NCBI GenBank assembly: GCA_949752795.1 | Contig: OX457058.1 | Coordinates: forward strand, 154,514,353 to 154,578,352 | Reading direction: 5' to 3' | DNA length: 64,000 bases | Origin: Hyperoodon ampullatus | Lineage: Eukaryota; Chordata; Mammalia; Artiodactyla; Ziphiidae | The notes under the pieces: generated by a model | Seen by the model: only the letters and a program-made list of their open reading frames with translations | Databases searched by the model: none | Told to the model about the DNA's origin: nothing | Made by a program: the position numbers and the translations under genes | In this document: piece after piece, positions 36,101 through 48,100 of the stretch | Numbering within the stretch: position 1 is the first letter of the stretch | How the letters are laid out: each line of letters begins with the position of its first letter

Positions 36101-39100
36101 TGGGCTCTCCCTAAATATCCCCCATCTGGCCTGCCCTGCCTGTCCTTCGAACCCCTCCTCCAGGGTCCATCCTTGCCTGGTGATGCCTGCCTTAGGGTGC
36201 AGCCTCAGTGCTCCCCAGAGGCCGCCTGCACCAGGGGCCTGCCTGGACCTGCACATCTGCTTCTTTGCCAAGGCCCTTAGGGCTTCTTCCTTCATGTAGC
36301 TCCATGCCCACACCATTCAAGGGCCTTGCTGGGAGCATTCAGACATTGCCGCAAGATCCCATCCACCTGCATGAGCTACACCAGGGCACCTGTCTTTCCC
36401 CAGACCTGTTGAAGGGCCTGGGACCCTGTGGGGGCACAAGATACCATGACTGGGCCTTGGGAATCCAGAGCTGGGCTTGGGACCAACAGCCTCTGGGGTT
36501 TGAGCCCCAGCTCCACTGGTGGAGGACTCCCCACAGCCTTGGCCTCTCGTCTTCGTTCATCGTTCACCAGAGTCCCGAGGAAGTGATACAGCTAGTTTGT
36601 GCATGGGTGGGAATCTTAGCCACATGTTGGGGGAGTGGAGGGGAGACTTTTATTTCTTGGCACCTTCTCTGGTTTTGCTTTGTGAATTTTTAAAACATGC
36701 ACAAGCTTGCATAAATACATTTTTATTAAGAGAAACCTATACCTCCAGTCTCTCATGCCGCTCTTCATGACCGCCCTTTCCTGCAGAAGCCAAAGTCCCA
36801 GCGCACAAAGCCCACTCAGTCTAGTTAGAAAAACATGGGTTAACAAGACCCACTACACATCATTGATAATGGGGAGAGGATAATTGCTGTGCAAAGGGCA
36901 TTTGGGAGAGCGAGAAATTAATTCCAATTTCGGGGTTCAGAGAAGCATAGTTTTGAGCGAGGCCTTGAGGAATGGGAAGAATTTTGACCATTGTGGTGTG
37001 GAGGGCCCATCAGAAATTAAGGACTGCATGAGCAAAGGTTTGGGGCAGAGATGGGCAGGGAGTGTCCAGAAATGGACCATCTTCTGGTGTGGCTAGAGGC
37101 AAGAGTATATAGCAACAGAGGGGATGAAAGACTGGGCCAGAAGGATCAGCTGGGATCTTGACTACCATACCGAGAATCTTGGCTTTTGATTTAGAGGCAG
37201 CAGGGAGCCAGTGATTACTTTTGAGCAGGACACTCAGGTGATGTCTGCTTGTAGGCAGGGGCATGAGGGGTGAATGGCAGTAGGAGGAGTCCAAAGGCAA
37301 TGTGAGCAGCTGAGAAGGTTTTTCCAGTGTCCAGGTGAGAGGTGGTGGTGACCAGGGAAACAAGGCGGGGGAGACTTGGGGAGGGAGATGATGGGGCAAC
37401 AACCGTCAATGGGTTGTTGTTTCCACCTGGCTTCCACCTGGTTAGGAAAAAGGGAGAAATCGAGGTCTGGTTTCTGGGGAGGGTAATAATACCACCAGTT
37501 GGGGGATGAGGCGATATGGTGAGTTGGGAAATTAATGACATAGGGCCAGGGTGAGCATGTGAGTTGACCGGCCAGCTGTTGAAAAACAGGATTAAAGCTT
37601 AGGAGAAAGGTCGGAGCTAGAGATTTAGACTTGGGATATGGGTGCACAGAGGTCGTAGTTGAAGTCATGGGAGCAGATGGGACACCCAAGGGAAAGGGCC
37701 CAAGGAAGAGAGTGGTTGGGACAAGAGGAAAAGGTGGCAACCTCCAGGGCACGGGCTCACTGAAGCCAGGCAGGCACGAGGTCCAGACAGGGTGTGGTCA
37801 GCAGCCTCCAGCCCTACAAGGTTGAGTAGCGTGAGCGCTCAGCAGAGGATGTCGGCTTTGGAGATCTGAGTCTCCTCTGGGTGGGCAGTTCCAGGATGAG
37901 GAGATGTCCAAGAAGTAGAGGCAGAGAATGGAAGCCACCTTTTTCAAGAGGTGGGTGGGAGCAGGGAAGGAAGGATGTTGGATGGAACTTGAAGGGAAAC
38001 TGGTGAAGGAGTGGATGCTTAAGGAGTTTCTTGGGGCTTTTTTTTTTTTTTTTAAGAGTAGCAAATGAGCACTTGAACCTGGCTATAGTTGAAAGGGAAG
38101 AAGTGTGGGCATCTGTAGAGACAGATGGATGTTAATTTAAAGATGAGACAGGTAGAGCAAGTCTCCAGCAAGAAGTAGAGGAGAGGAAGCGATTAGAGCA
38201 GAGATGAGAATTAATTGTGAGAAGGAGAAAGAGTGATGCCTGGAATGTCATGGGGCCGGCACGTTAAAGAGTGGTGGGAAGAGAACAGAATTGAGCAGAG
38301 GAATATGTACAGGCAGACTCAAAAATTCAGGCTTCCCTCAGAACTGTAAGATAGGCTGCTGAGTATAACCTGCGCTTCCGCTTCCGGTGCAGACGGAGCA
38401 ATGGGCCCAGTGGGGAGGCGGGAATTGTCAGCCCGGAAAGGAGATTCTTGTGTTCTTCATCCCCGTCCAGCCCTCTGCTTCCTCCACCTGGTCGGAGGCT
38501 CTCACCCCGCCTCTGGCACACTGTTTCTATCAGATGAGCAGGTCTTGGCACCCCAAGCCTGCAGGGGGACATTCCCCCATTCTCCCTTCTCACCAGTTCT
38601 CATCCACCCCATTCTTGGGATTTAATTCTCAAGTCCAAGGCAGGAAGTATTTTAACTGCTTGAAGTTAAAAAAAGGTTGAGAGCTCTAAATAATTACCTA
38701 AATGGTGATACTGAAAGCCTTGAAGATATGCTCTTTGTAATATTGTTGAAAAATAAATCTGAATCCTGGACTGAATGCTAGAAGTTGCATACAACCTTCA
38801 AGTCTGATCAGAGGGCAAGGGTGAGTAAACTATGGCACATCCACCAAAGGCGGGGGCATGCAGCTTGGGGCTGGGTGTGAATCAATAATCCACAAACAGA
38901 GGCTGTTGTCACCATTATTATTGGGCAGCCATAAAAATATTTAGACAAAATGTAAAACGGTCAGAAAAGACTTAAGATTAAATGCTGAGCAAAAGAGCAA
39001 TACATCAAATGCTGTTTATACTACAGTCACAAGTTAAACCAGCAATACAATAAGAAACTAAAGGAAATTGGCCAAAATGATTAATAGCCATTATCTTAGG

Positions 39101-42100
39101 TTTGATGAGATTGTAGGTGAATGATTTTCTTCTTTTGTATTTTCCAAAGTTTCTATAATAAGCATGTATTGCTTTAAATTTTTTTAATTGAAGTATAACA
39201 CACGTACAGAAAAGTGCACAAAAAATGTGTCCAGCTCAGTCATCACAAGCAAAACCTATACAAGCACCATCCCGATAAAGAATTAGAACATTGCCAAGAC
39301 CCCAGAAGCCCTCCTCCTTCTCCCTCCCAATCTCCTATCACCTCCCGCCTCTCCAAAGGTAACCAGTATCCTGACTTCTAACTCTGTAGTTCAGTATTGC
39401 CTATTTTTGAACTTTGTATATGAAATGATATGGTATGTATTGTGTGTGCCTGGCATCTTTCACTCAACGTTGCATTTGTGGGGTTCAGCTATGGTCATTC
39501 ATTTTTATCTCTGTATGGTATTTCATTACATACATATAATGTGATATATATAGCTCACTTTATATATATTTCACTACATATATATTTCAAATCTTGTGTC
39601 CATTCTACCTTTGATAGACAATTAGGTTGTTTCCAGTTTGGGGCTGTTACAAATAATGCGTCTGTGACATTCTTATACATGTCTCTTGGTGCCCATGTGC
39701 ATGTATTTCTGTTGGGTTTAAACCTAGGAGTGGAATTGCTAGGTCATAGGGTATACTTATAGTCAACTTCTGTAGATAATGTCCACTCTTATCCAAAGCT
39801 GTGTGCCAGAGTAAGTACCCATGAGTGTGAGAGAGCTCCCGGCATCCCACACCCTCGCCAGCACTTTCTCACCAACACTTTCCTCACCGACCTTCCAACT
39901 TTGGCCAGCCTGGCCGTGTGGAGTGATACCTCGTTGTGGCTTTAAGTACCCCTTTTTAATTTAAGGAACAACTTTTTGAAAAATAGGATGAATCCTGTTA
40001 TCACTAATGGTTTATTCAGTGCCTACGCTATAGCAAGCACTCAAAATGTTGGAAGAAGCAATAAAAGAGGAAATAAATGCCTGATTTAATAGGGCTTCTG
40101 GATTCCCAGGAGTGTACCTGTAGCCTCTATCTTTGATATGCCTGTGAAATTCAGTGAAATACATTTCAGGCATAACAAGTTTTGAGAAGGGTGATATCGC
40201 TAAAGATAAAAGCTCGGGGGTAGGGTGGTCATCTTCTCTCCCTTTCCTCTGTCTACCTCCGACTTCAGTTGTAGTCACACTGGCTCCTGAGCAATGTCCT
40301 GTCTCTGTGTCTCTTCCAGGAATGAAGATCTGATTAGCAAGTGTGGAGACGATGCCCGTATCTACATCATGTTCCAGTATCACCTCATCGTCCTTGTGCT
40401 TATCCTCTGCATCCCCTCCTTGGGCATCATTTTGCCCATCAACTACACTGGAAATGTTCTGGGTAGGCAGAGTTCAGCAGGTCCCGGGCCCGGCCCACTA
40501 GACCTAAGAGGCAGCCCGGCAGGCAGGACAGAGCTTGGGTCTTGAGCGTCTAGGAATCTAAATTTTAATTGCACTTCTCAAAATTAGTTATGTGACCTGA
40601 GGCAACCCACGCTTCAGTTCTCTCACATGGAAACCGGAGATGATACCTCTTTTGGTATAAATTTGGCCCAGGGCCTAGCACACAGAAGGCAGAGAGTAGT
40701 AATTCAGTCTAAAACTGAATGTTTATTTATGACCCCACACTGCACCTGTCCAGGTGTTCCTGGAGGCCTTGTTATGACGTGTGACCCACTACAAAGATCT
40801 CTGGACCTGACCTCTCTCTGTACCCACTCTGATGGACACAGCATGCAGAATTCCTCATAGGGAATCTATCCACACTCCTTATAACAGGGTAAATTTTCAC
40901 ACAAGAATGTGGTGGGTGAGGGCTTGGGCTTCGAAGACAGAAAAATCATGGTTCCCCAACTTTTACCCACGTCTGCTTCCCAGAAAATTATTTCATCTTA
41001 TACAGTGTCCTCAGGCCTCAGTTTCCTCAACTGTCATAGGGATTGAGAGACAATGCGTGTCAAGTGGTTGGCACAGTGCCTGATAGGGGGCATTGTGAAT
41101 AACAGCCAGGGGTTCACTAGGAAATGCAAACATAGAGCTGTATGAGGCCCATACAACTAGGTGGTACAGGATAGCACCTTAAGTGCCCAAGTGGCAGCCA
41201 GGTGCACCCTGATTGCTCAGGTTTCCACCTATTTCTCCTCGGCCAGAGGTAGAGCTCAGTTACTTCAAGGTAGCACCCATTTCTCATGCTACCAAATACC
41301 ACCACCAGAGTAAATAACTACTGAGCCCTGCCTTCCCAGATTCTCATCCTAAGAGCTAGTATGTTGGCAATGATAGTATGATAGTACGGCAATGATAGTA
41401 TGATTTCATAAAACTTGGAGATGTCTAAGCCAGCACACTAATACACTCAGCCAGAAGGATTTACTCTGTTTGAATGAGGCAGCAATGCGTTTTCAGAAGT
41501 TCTGGGTTTTGTGATTGTTGCCAGCGGTAACAGTGTTGCTAATTTCATCATTCCGCTCATGGTGGGGCTGCCGGGTCCCTCCCACAAGCATTCACCGGTG
41601 TCTACCCTGAGTCAGTCATGCTCTGGGGTTGCCGCACCAAGGCTCGGTCTTGCTTCACAGCCGAGGAGCCCCAGTCAGCAGTCCCAGGGAGGAGAGGAGG
41701 CCTCTGATGGGGCTGTTTGGAAGCTGGGGACAAGCTCTGGGGAACTAGAAGGAAGACCAGGACGTAGGCAAGCATCTCTAGACCCCGGGCATTCACTCAG
41801 GAACCCTGAAGTCTGGCACCCAACCAGTCAAGGTGCCAGGCTTGAGGTCAGCAACTTTCTTCTCTTTCAGACTGGAATAGTCACTTTGGTCGGACCACCA
41901 TTGTCAATGTCTCCACAGAGTAGGTACCTGATCCTCTTACCTCCCATTCTACTGGCTTGTGGCGGGGGGAGTGTTAGCGTGGAGAGATGGTCCAATGCGT
42001 GGGTCCAAAACATGAGCACCACTCTGTTGATGAGAAAGGCCTGGTTTCCTTGGGAACCCAGGTTCCAAGTGGGATGCCAGAAGTTGCATCCTCTTGGTAA

Positions 42101-45100
42101 GGAAGTATTCTTGGTGCCTCAGTGTTCCCACCTCTGTAATGGATGGAACTACCTAAACCGGTCACTCCTGAAGATTTGGAAAGATGGTCCTATTTGCTTA
42201 GTATGTCCAGCTCCCAACAGGGTTACTGTAGTAAGCAGAGGTTTAAGGTATTGCTTCCCTGCCCACAAGATAGTTCAGGTCAACCCTCATATAACCGAGT
42301 GAAGCTCAGACCTGATTCCCACAGCAGCGAGACTAAGGAACCACAGGAGCTGCGTTCATGCCCCGGCTTTGCCATTAGCTGGCCCTGGGTCTGGGGCAGT
42401 GCATCCTCCCCCTCTGAGCTTCATCCCTAGTCCATGGTGGGGGAAGAGCTGTTGGACATGACCTCTAAGCCCCCTCCAGCCTTCATGGTCCTGGAACCTG
42501 GGGATTTTAACATCAGCCAACCCATTTGGTGGCCAGCTCAATCTGTACTGAGCCAGATGTGTCCCTGCTGGTCCAGGCTGAGACATCAGCCACCACCCCC
42601 CCCCCCCCGCAGGTCTCATGGGCAGGCTTGGCCGACTTCCTGACAAAGCTGAAGCAGCACTTCCAGCAGGTGTGAGTGGGGTTTGCACGCCCCTGCCCCA
42701 CCCCGCCTTGCCCCACCCCTCATCCTCTGCCCCTGCACCCCTGCAAACTCCATCAATTCCAAATCCATCAAAGTCCAAATTCAGCAGAATGGTCGGGCAC
42801 CCTCTCGCCTCCACCTTCAACCAACTCTTTCCCGGGTACTGGCAACACCAGAGCAGAGCTTACCAGCCTCTCCCAGGCCGGCCACTGTTGTAAGTGTGGC
42901 ACCTACAACTTCCCAACTAGAAGTGAATTTTAATAGGGCAGCAAAGAGCCTTCAACGTTTGTAAATCCATACTGGCAGAGAGCTGGAATGTCCCTTAGGG
43001 ACCGTGTCACCTTGCCCCCTCTGAGAACACTGAGGAGAGAAGGGGAAGGTTAGGTGAAATGCCAGCGCGGGGACAGTGGTGAGGAGATATTTTGAAGCAA
43101 GGCAGTCTTTCTCTCCTCCAACTGCACCAAATAAGGCGGGCCCTATTTCCGAGCAGTCATCCTGGCTGGATGCCTTGGGACAGCATCACGTGAGCACAGA
43201 GCCCAAGGGTCAGCACTTTTCCTACCCCAGGGAGGCGGGTCGAATCTGCAGGCGTGCGTGTGACCCCGGAGTCCCTTACCACAGAGGCCGGGTGGCCCCT
43301 CCTGCTGTCCTCACGGTCGGCTGGGGTGGCCTGAGCCACAGCCGCTGGCAGCACGACACGGCGTGAAGAGTGTAAGTGCTTCTGCAGCTCTGGACTCACC
43401 TCCCGGCACTGCCACAGCTAGGAGTGACCTCGAGCAGTCACTCTAGCCCTTGTTTCCCTACGAGTAAAATGAAGACGGTCACAGTACCACCTTCACGAGG
43501 TACAAGAGTCTAGTGAGAAAATGTGCACAAAGCATCTAGTCCCACCCTGGGCCTGACATAGTAAACACTCAATTAATGTTAGCCTCTATTCGTTGGAGTG
43601 GACATCGCCTTCTCCATTCCCTTCCAAGGTGCCTGAGTGTCTGGAGGCACCAGAGGGTGGCCTGGGGAGACCATGTGGGGTGGAAGTGGGGGGTCTCACG
43701 CCTCCTGTGTCTTGTTCTTGGCAGGAGTAAGTTCCTGTGGCTGCACTGCTTCTTCGCTTTCTTATACTTTGTCACCAACTTCCTCTTCATGACTCATCAC
43801 TGCTTAGGGTTTGTGCCCAAGAAGAGCTACAAGGTGAGTAAGTGAAAAGAGCTACTAGAACGACACCCTCTCGGCTAGAGGCTCTCCCCAGCTGGACACC
43901 ATCCCACTCCCATACTTCAGAGGCATCCCAGCTTGGTGTGTTCTGCACACGTTGGCGGCGGGGGGGAAGTCTCACCTGATTAGGGCAAGCCTCCTCCGCT
44001 TATCCCTGGGAATCGTCACCTGGCACATCTGTCCGGGCTGTTAAACCACTAATAAATACACTTCCAAACCAATTGGTAAATAGCTGCTCCCAGGTGCCTC
44101 CTCCCCCTGCACCCCTGCTGCCCTGGACCCTCTCCAAGGACCCCTGGACCTCCCCACCATCAGAAAACTAAAGGCTTAACTAAGCCCTGAACCTGCAGGG
44201 GGTCTCCATCCTCAGCGGCCAGTGCCCCCTGCTGACGCTCTGGGTAGATATTTTGACTCCTTTGCCCACTCTTGCCGTGCCCAAGCTCCTTGCCCTTCCA
44301 CCATCTCCCTGAGGTCAGAGACCCATGTCCTGCCCCGGTGTTGTCCCCACTGTCTTGGTTTGTGTTTCCCCCATCCTACCTCCCAAGCAGACCCTGAGAC
44401 AGGGATTTGAGTAGCGTTCACTCATTTGGGAGGTGATTCCAGGAAGGACCACTCGGTGGGTAGGGTCTTCCGCAGGGAAAGATGGCAGGTAAAAGTGAGA
44501 TCAGCTCCTCCAAGCTGTCCATCCTAAAGGACGGATTCACTTTACCCCACCCCAGAATGCAAATGCACATACCCCTGAAAGGTAATCCCGAATGTTTCAG
44601 CCTGCCCGCCATGGAGGCTCGGGCGCCCCTGACCAGTCTGGACTCGGCCACTTCAGCTTTTCTTCTTGCCACCAGAAGCTTCTGCCCAGACTCCCCTCTC
44701 TTGCAGCACAGTTTACCAGACTGTCGCCTTGAGGCGATGGCTCAGGAAGACATTTCCCACTCACAGAATAAAATGTGGACTTTGAGGGGCTTCCACATTC
44801 CCTCCCCAGAGTCTAGCTCACCTCCTAACTCCCCTGCCCAGTCTGATGAGAGGGACGACCCAGCGAGGTGGGACGTCACTTGGAGCAGCAGAGGTGCAGG
44901 GAGGCTGTAAATCAGCAAGAGAGCATGAGCAGCCCTTGCAGGGCATGGAGCTGTGGTCCTTCCCCAGGCCCTGTCTGCAGCCTCTGGCTCTTCCTCCCTC
45001 GATAACGGCCGTCTATGGCAAGGGGTCCACGGGGGGCACAGAGATTAACAGAGGTGTAGCTTCCCTGGCTGCAGCTTCCCACGGCCTGCTGACCTCAGAG

Positions 45101-48100
45101 ACACAGGCTGGGGAAGCTGACCCTTGGCTTACCCAGCAAGGAGGCAGCCTGATGTGAGTAGAAAACCTACTCCAGGTGGTTCTGGGCCACCTGAAGACCC
45201 AGACTCCAGGAGTCCTGTGTGAGCACAGGCTTCTTTCTCCATTGACCTTCCCCACCTAGGTCACAAGGACACTAATGATCACCTATGTCCCCACGGACAT
45301 CCAAGACCCAGAAATCATCATTAAGCATTTTCAGTAAGTGGGCCGGGTGGGCTGAGGCATGGACTGCCTCCTCCTGGTAACCCTGCCTGGGTCCTCATGT
45401 GGGTAGTGATGCACAGGATGGTGGAGTGGGGCTGTGGCTCACCCTAGATTCAGCTCAGGATCCACCTTTCAGAATGGGGGAGGCCCTGGTTGGGGCCAGA
45501 GCAGGGTTTCTGAAGTCAGGGAGTTTCTGCATGGCATGGGTGTGATGGGGGATGCCTTTCCCTTGTACCTCCAACTGTGGAGCCCAGGGAGCTGCCAGAC
45601 CGCAGTTATCTAGAGCAGGTCGTCTTGAGGCAACTTTTGTGACCCGAGTTCCTAGCCACAGGAGCTAATTATCTCTCCATGAGCAGCAACTTCCAGCTCC
45701 GCTCCCTGGCCCTGTTCTGTGTCATCTGGGAAACATGTGGCAACTCTCAGATGAACAGGGATCAACCCTGACGTCCAGCCTTAGGCGCAAGGGGTGGATT
45801 CTACCATCCAAGCACCAGGAACCACGGGTAGCTGAGCCCCCTGGCCCTGTAGGCTGTAGCTCTGGGTAGGGGGTGGGGGTGGGGAGGGGGGAGGTCCCCA
45901 GCCCTACAGAATGGCTCAACCTCCATGTTTGTGGCTTCAGTGAGGCCTATCCAGGGTGCGTAGTGACCAGAGTCCACTTCTGCTATGACGTCAGGACCCT
46001 GATTGACTTGGACGATCAGAGGTGAGGCTGTAGCGGGACCTGTCTGAACCTGGGGTGGGGAGAGAAGGAGAGGTTGTGGCTCTGCTGTCACCCTGACCAC
46101 AAGATCCTTCTCCTGTTGCCCATTGGCTGACAGGCGCCATGCAATGCGGGGCCGGCTCTATTATACTGCCAAGGCCAAGAAGAAGGGGAAGGTGATGATC
46201 AAGATCCACCCCTGCTCCCGGCTGTGCTTCTGCAAGTGCTGGGTTTGCTTTAAAGAGGTAACTGGCAAGGGCATCGGGGGACACAGCGGAGGGGCTAGGG
46301 CACCGGGTCTCCAGGCTTTGTCCAGGGCTCTGGGCAGTGCCCCTTGCCCGCACCCTGGGGCCACAGGCCTCATTCAGGTCTGCTCTGTGCTGCGGCACCT
46401 GGCTCCTGCTTTCCTTTCCACCCGTCCTATCTCCCTGTTGAGAGGAGTCTTCCGTGGGGCCCCCTCCAGAGCGATCCAGGGAGGCTTGTTCTTGCCCGCT
46501 CCTGGGCTTGGATGGGAGGACCAGCGAGGGCACAGCAGGCTGCTACAGGCTCCCAGGCCTCAGGCTTTCAGAGAGCTAGGACAGGAATATTTGAAAGCAG
46601 TGGATTCAGTCTTATCGCCCAACCACCGTGGCTAGAAGGAGGTCTTGGCAGGACTGAACTCTAGCGAGTCCAGAAAAAGAATCATCCCCTTTCCTGAAAA
46701 TGCTACAAACACATTCTATCACTCCTCTGGAGGCTACTCGGAGTCCAAAGGCACCCCCTTACCCCCAGTGATGCCTCGCTTTCGCTAGATCTAAGAGCAG
46801 GGAGCTAATCTCAGAGTCATAGCCTCTTCCTCTTCTAGAGCTGGAATCTTGGAGCTCACCTGGGGTCCTGAGCTTTTTGCCGGGCTTCCAAGGGAGCCGG
46901 GGGATGGAACCAAGACCTCGGGCCTGCCGCCTGAGTGGAGAGAGGCCTCACATCCAAGCGTGAGGCCTGGAGCTCTGGCTGCTCCAGCTCTGAGGGCCAC
47001 ATCTCACCCCAGGTAGACGCAGAGCAATATTATAGTGAGCTGGAGGAGCAGCTGACTGATGAGTTCAACGCTGAGCTCAACCGCGTTCGGCTGAAGCGTC
47101 TGGACCTGATCTTTGTCACCTTCCAGGACTCCAGGATGACAAAGCAGTGAGTGCCAGGGCCAGCTGCTTGCTGTGCCCAGCCCAGCCCTGACAGTGGGCC
47201 TCTGCTTCTCTGAAAGCATCCTCTTTCACCCCCATTCCAGCCAAGGGGAGGAGGAGAGAGAGCCTCCCTCCAGTTTGCCATATTCTGCCCTACCCTCAAC
47301 CCCTCCATTCTCCTCATGGGCATGGCAGCCGCCATCTTGCTTTCTAGAGCATGGCCACATCCGTCTTCCCCCAGCTGCCAGGCTCAGCTTGTCTCCAGAG
47401 ATGCCCAGGCCCTGGGCTCTTCACTCCCATATGTTCTTGCTTCAGCACAGAAGTGGTCAGAGTAGCTGTTGACCTCTTGGTTCCTCTTCCAGGCCTTGAC
47501 AAGAATGGCCCCCAGTTCTCCCTCATTGCATGTCACCCCTCCCCTCACCACGAGTGACAGAGTCAGGGTAGAGAAGCCCTGCTTGCCATTTCTTCTCTGC
47601 TGCTGCAAGCCTCCCCTCATTCAGAGCCCCACTGCCTCCTCTCTCCTCCGCGCCAGCCTCTGGCAGCCCCACCTTGATAGGGAGTGGATGAGGGCCACTC
47701 TGGAATGTTCTGGAAGGAATCTTAGGACTGGGTCAAATAGATGGGAGCCTCAGAATCAGTCTTTTGAGGATTATGGGGCCCTTCTCTCCCCGAGGGAGCC
47801 TGATCACTCACAACACTTGTCCTCACCCACCCCAATCCTACCAAGGAACAGTGGCACAGGCTAGAGTTTAGTTGCAAAAAATTGTGTACAATTTTGCAAG
47901 TCACTTACACCCTCAAATTTCTTACCTATCAAATTTGATTACTTATATCTTCCCTGTCCTCCTCCCAGAGGGTTAAGAAGTGATACATGTTCTAGTTAGT
48001 GTATGTGTTATATAAAATAATACATCTACATAAGACAATAGCTTTCTGAGAACACTCTGTAGAGAGGATCTAAGGTTTAATTACAGCAGATGTGTGAATT

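Larger units (their letters stand above)
30146..45259 (+). other. TMEM63C: Introns 1-7 of TMEM63C: content overview
   Basis: Intron 1 (540 bp) and intron 2 (412 bp) show no clear repeat. Intron 3 (31260-35401) holds a MIR, a broken L2 with a SINE, and a TG/GA microsatellite. Intron 4 (35440-40319) holds a CA-rich tract near 36010-36065, a long L2-like minus-strand relic (36820-38090) and two L1 3'-end pieces. Intron 5 (40463-41870) holds two MIR relics. Intron 6 (41920-43724) holds a poly-C tract with a candidate cryptic exon and a MIR. Intron 7 (43834-45259) shows no repeat I can name. Confidence 0.7.

Noticed and set aside
41511..42302. 263-codon open frame in introns 5-6
   Set aside because: It crosses coding exon 6 in the wrong frame and its ends fall in introns. 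No homology is recognisable; it is a chance open frame.
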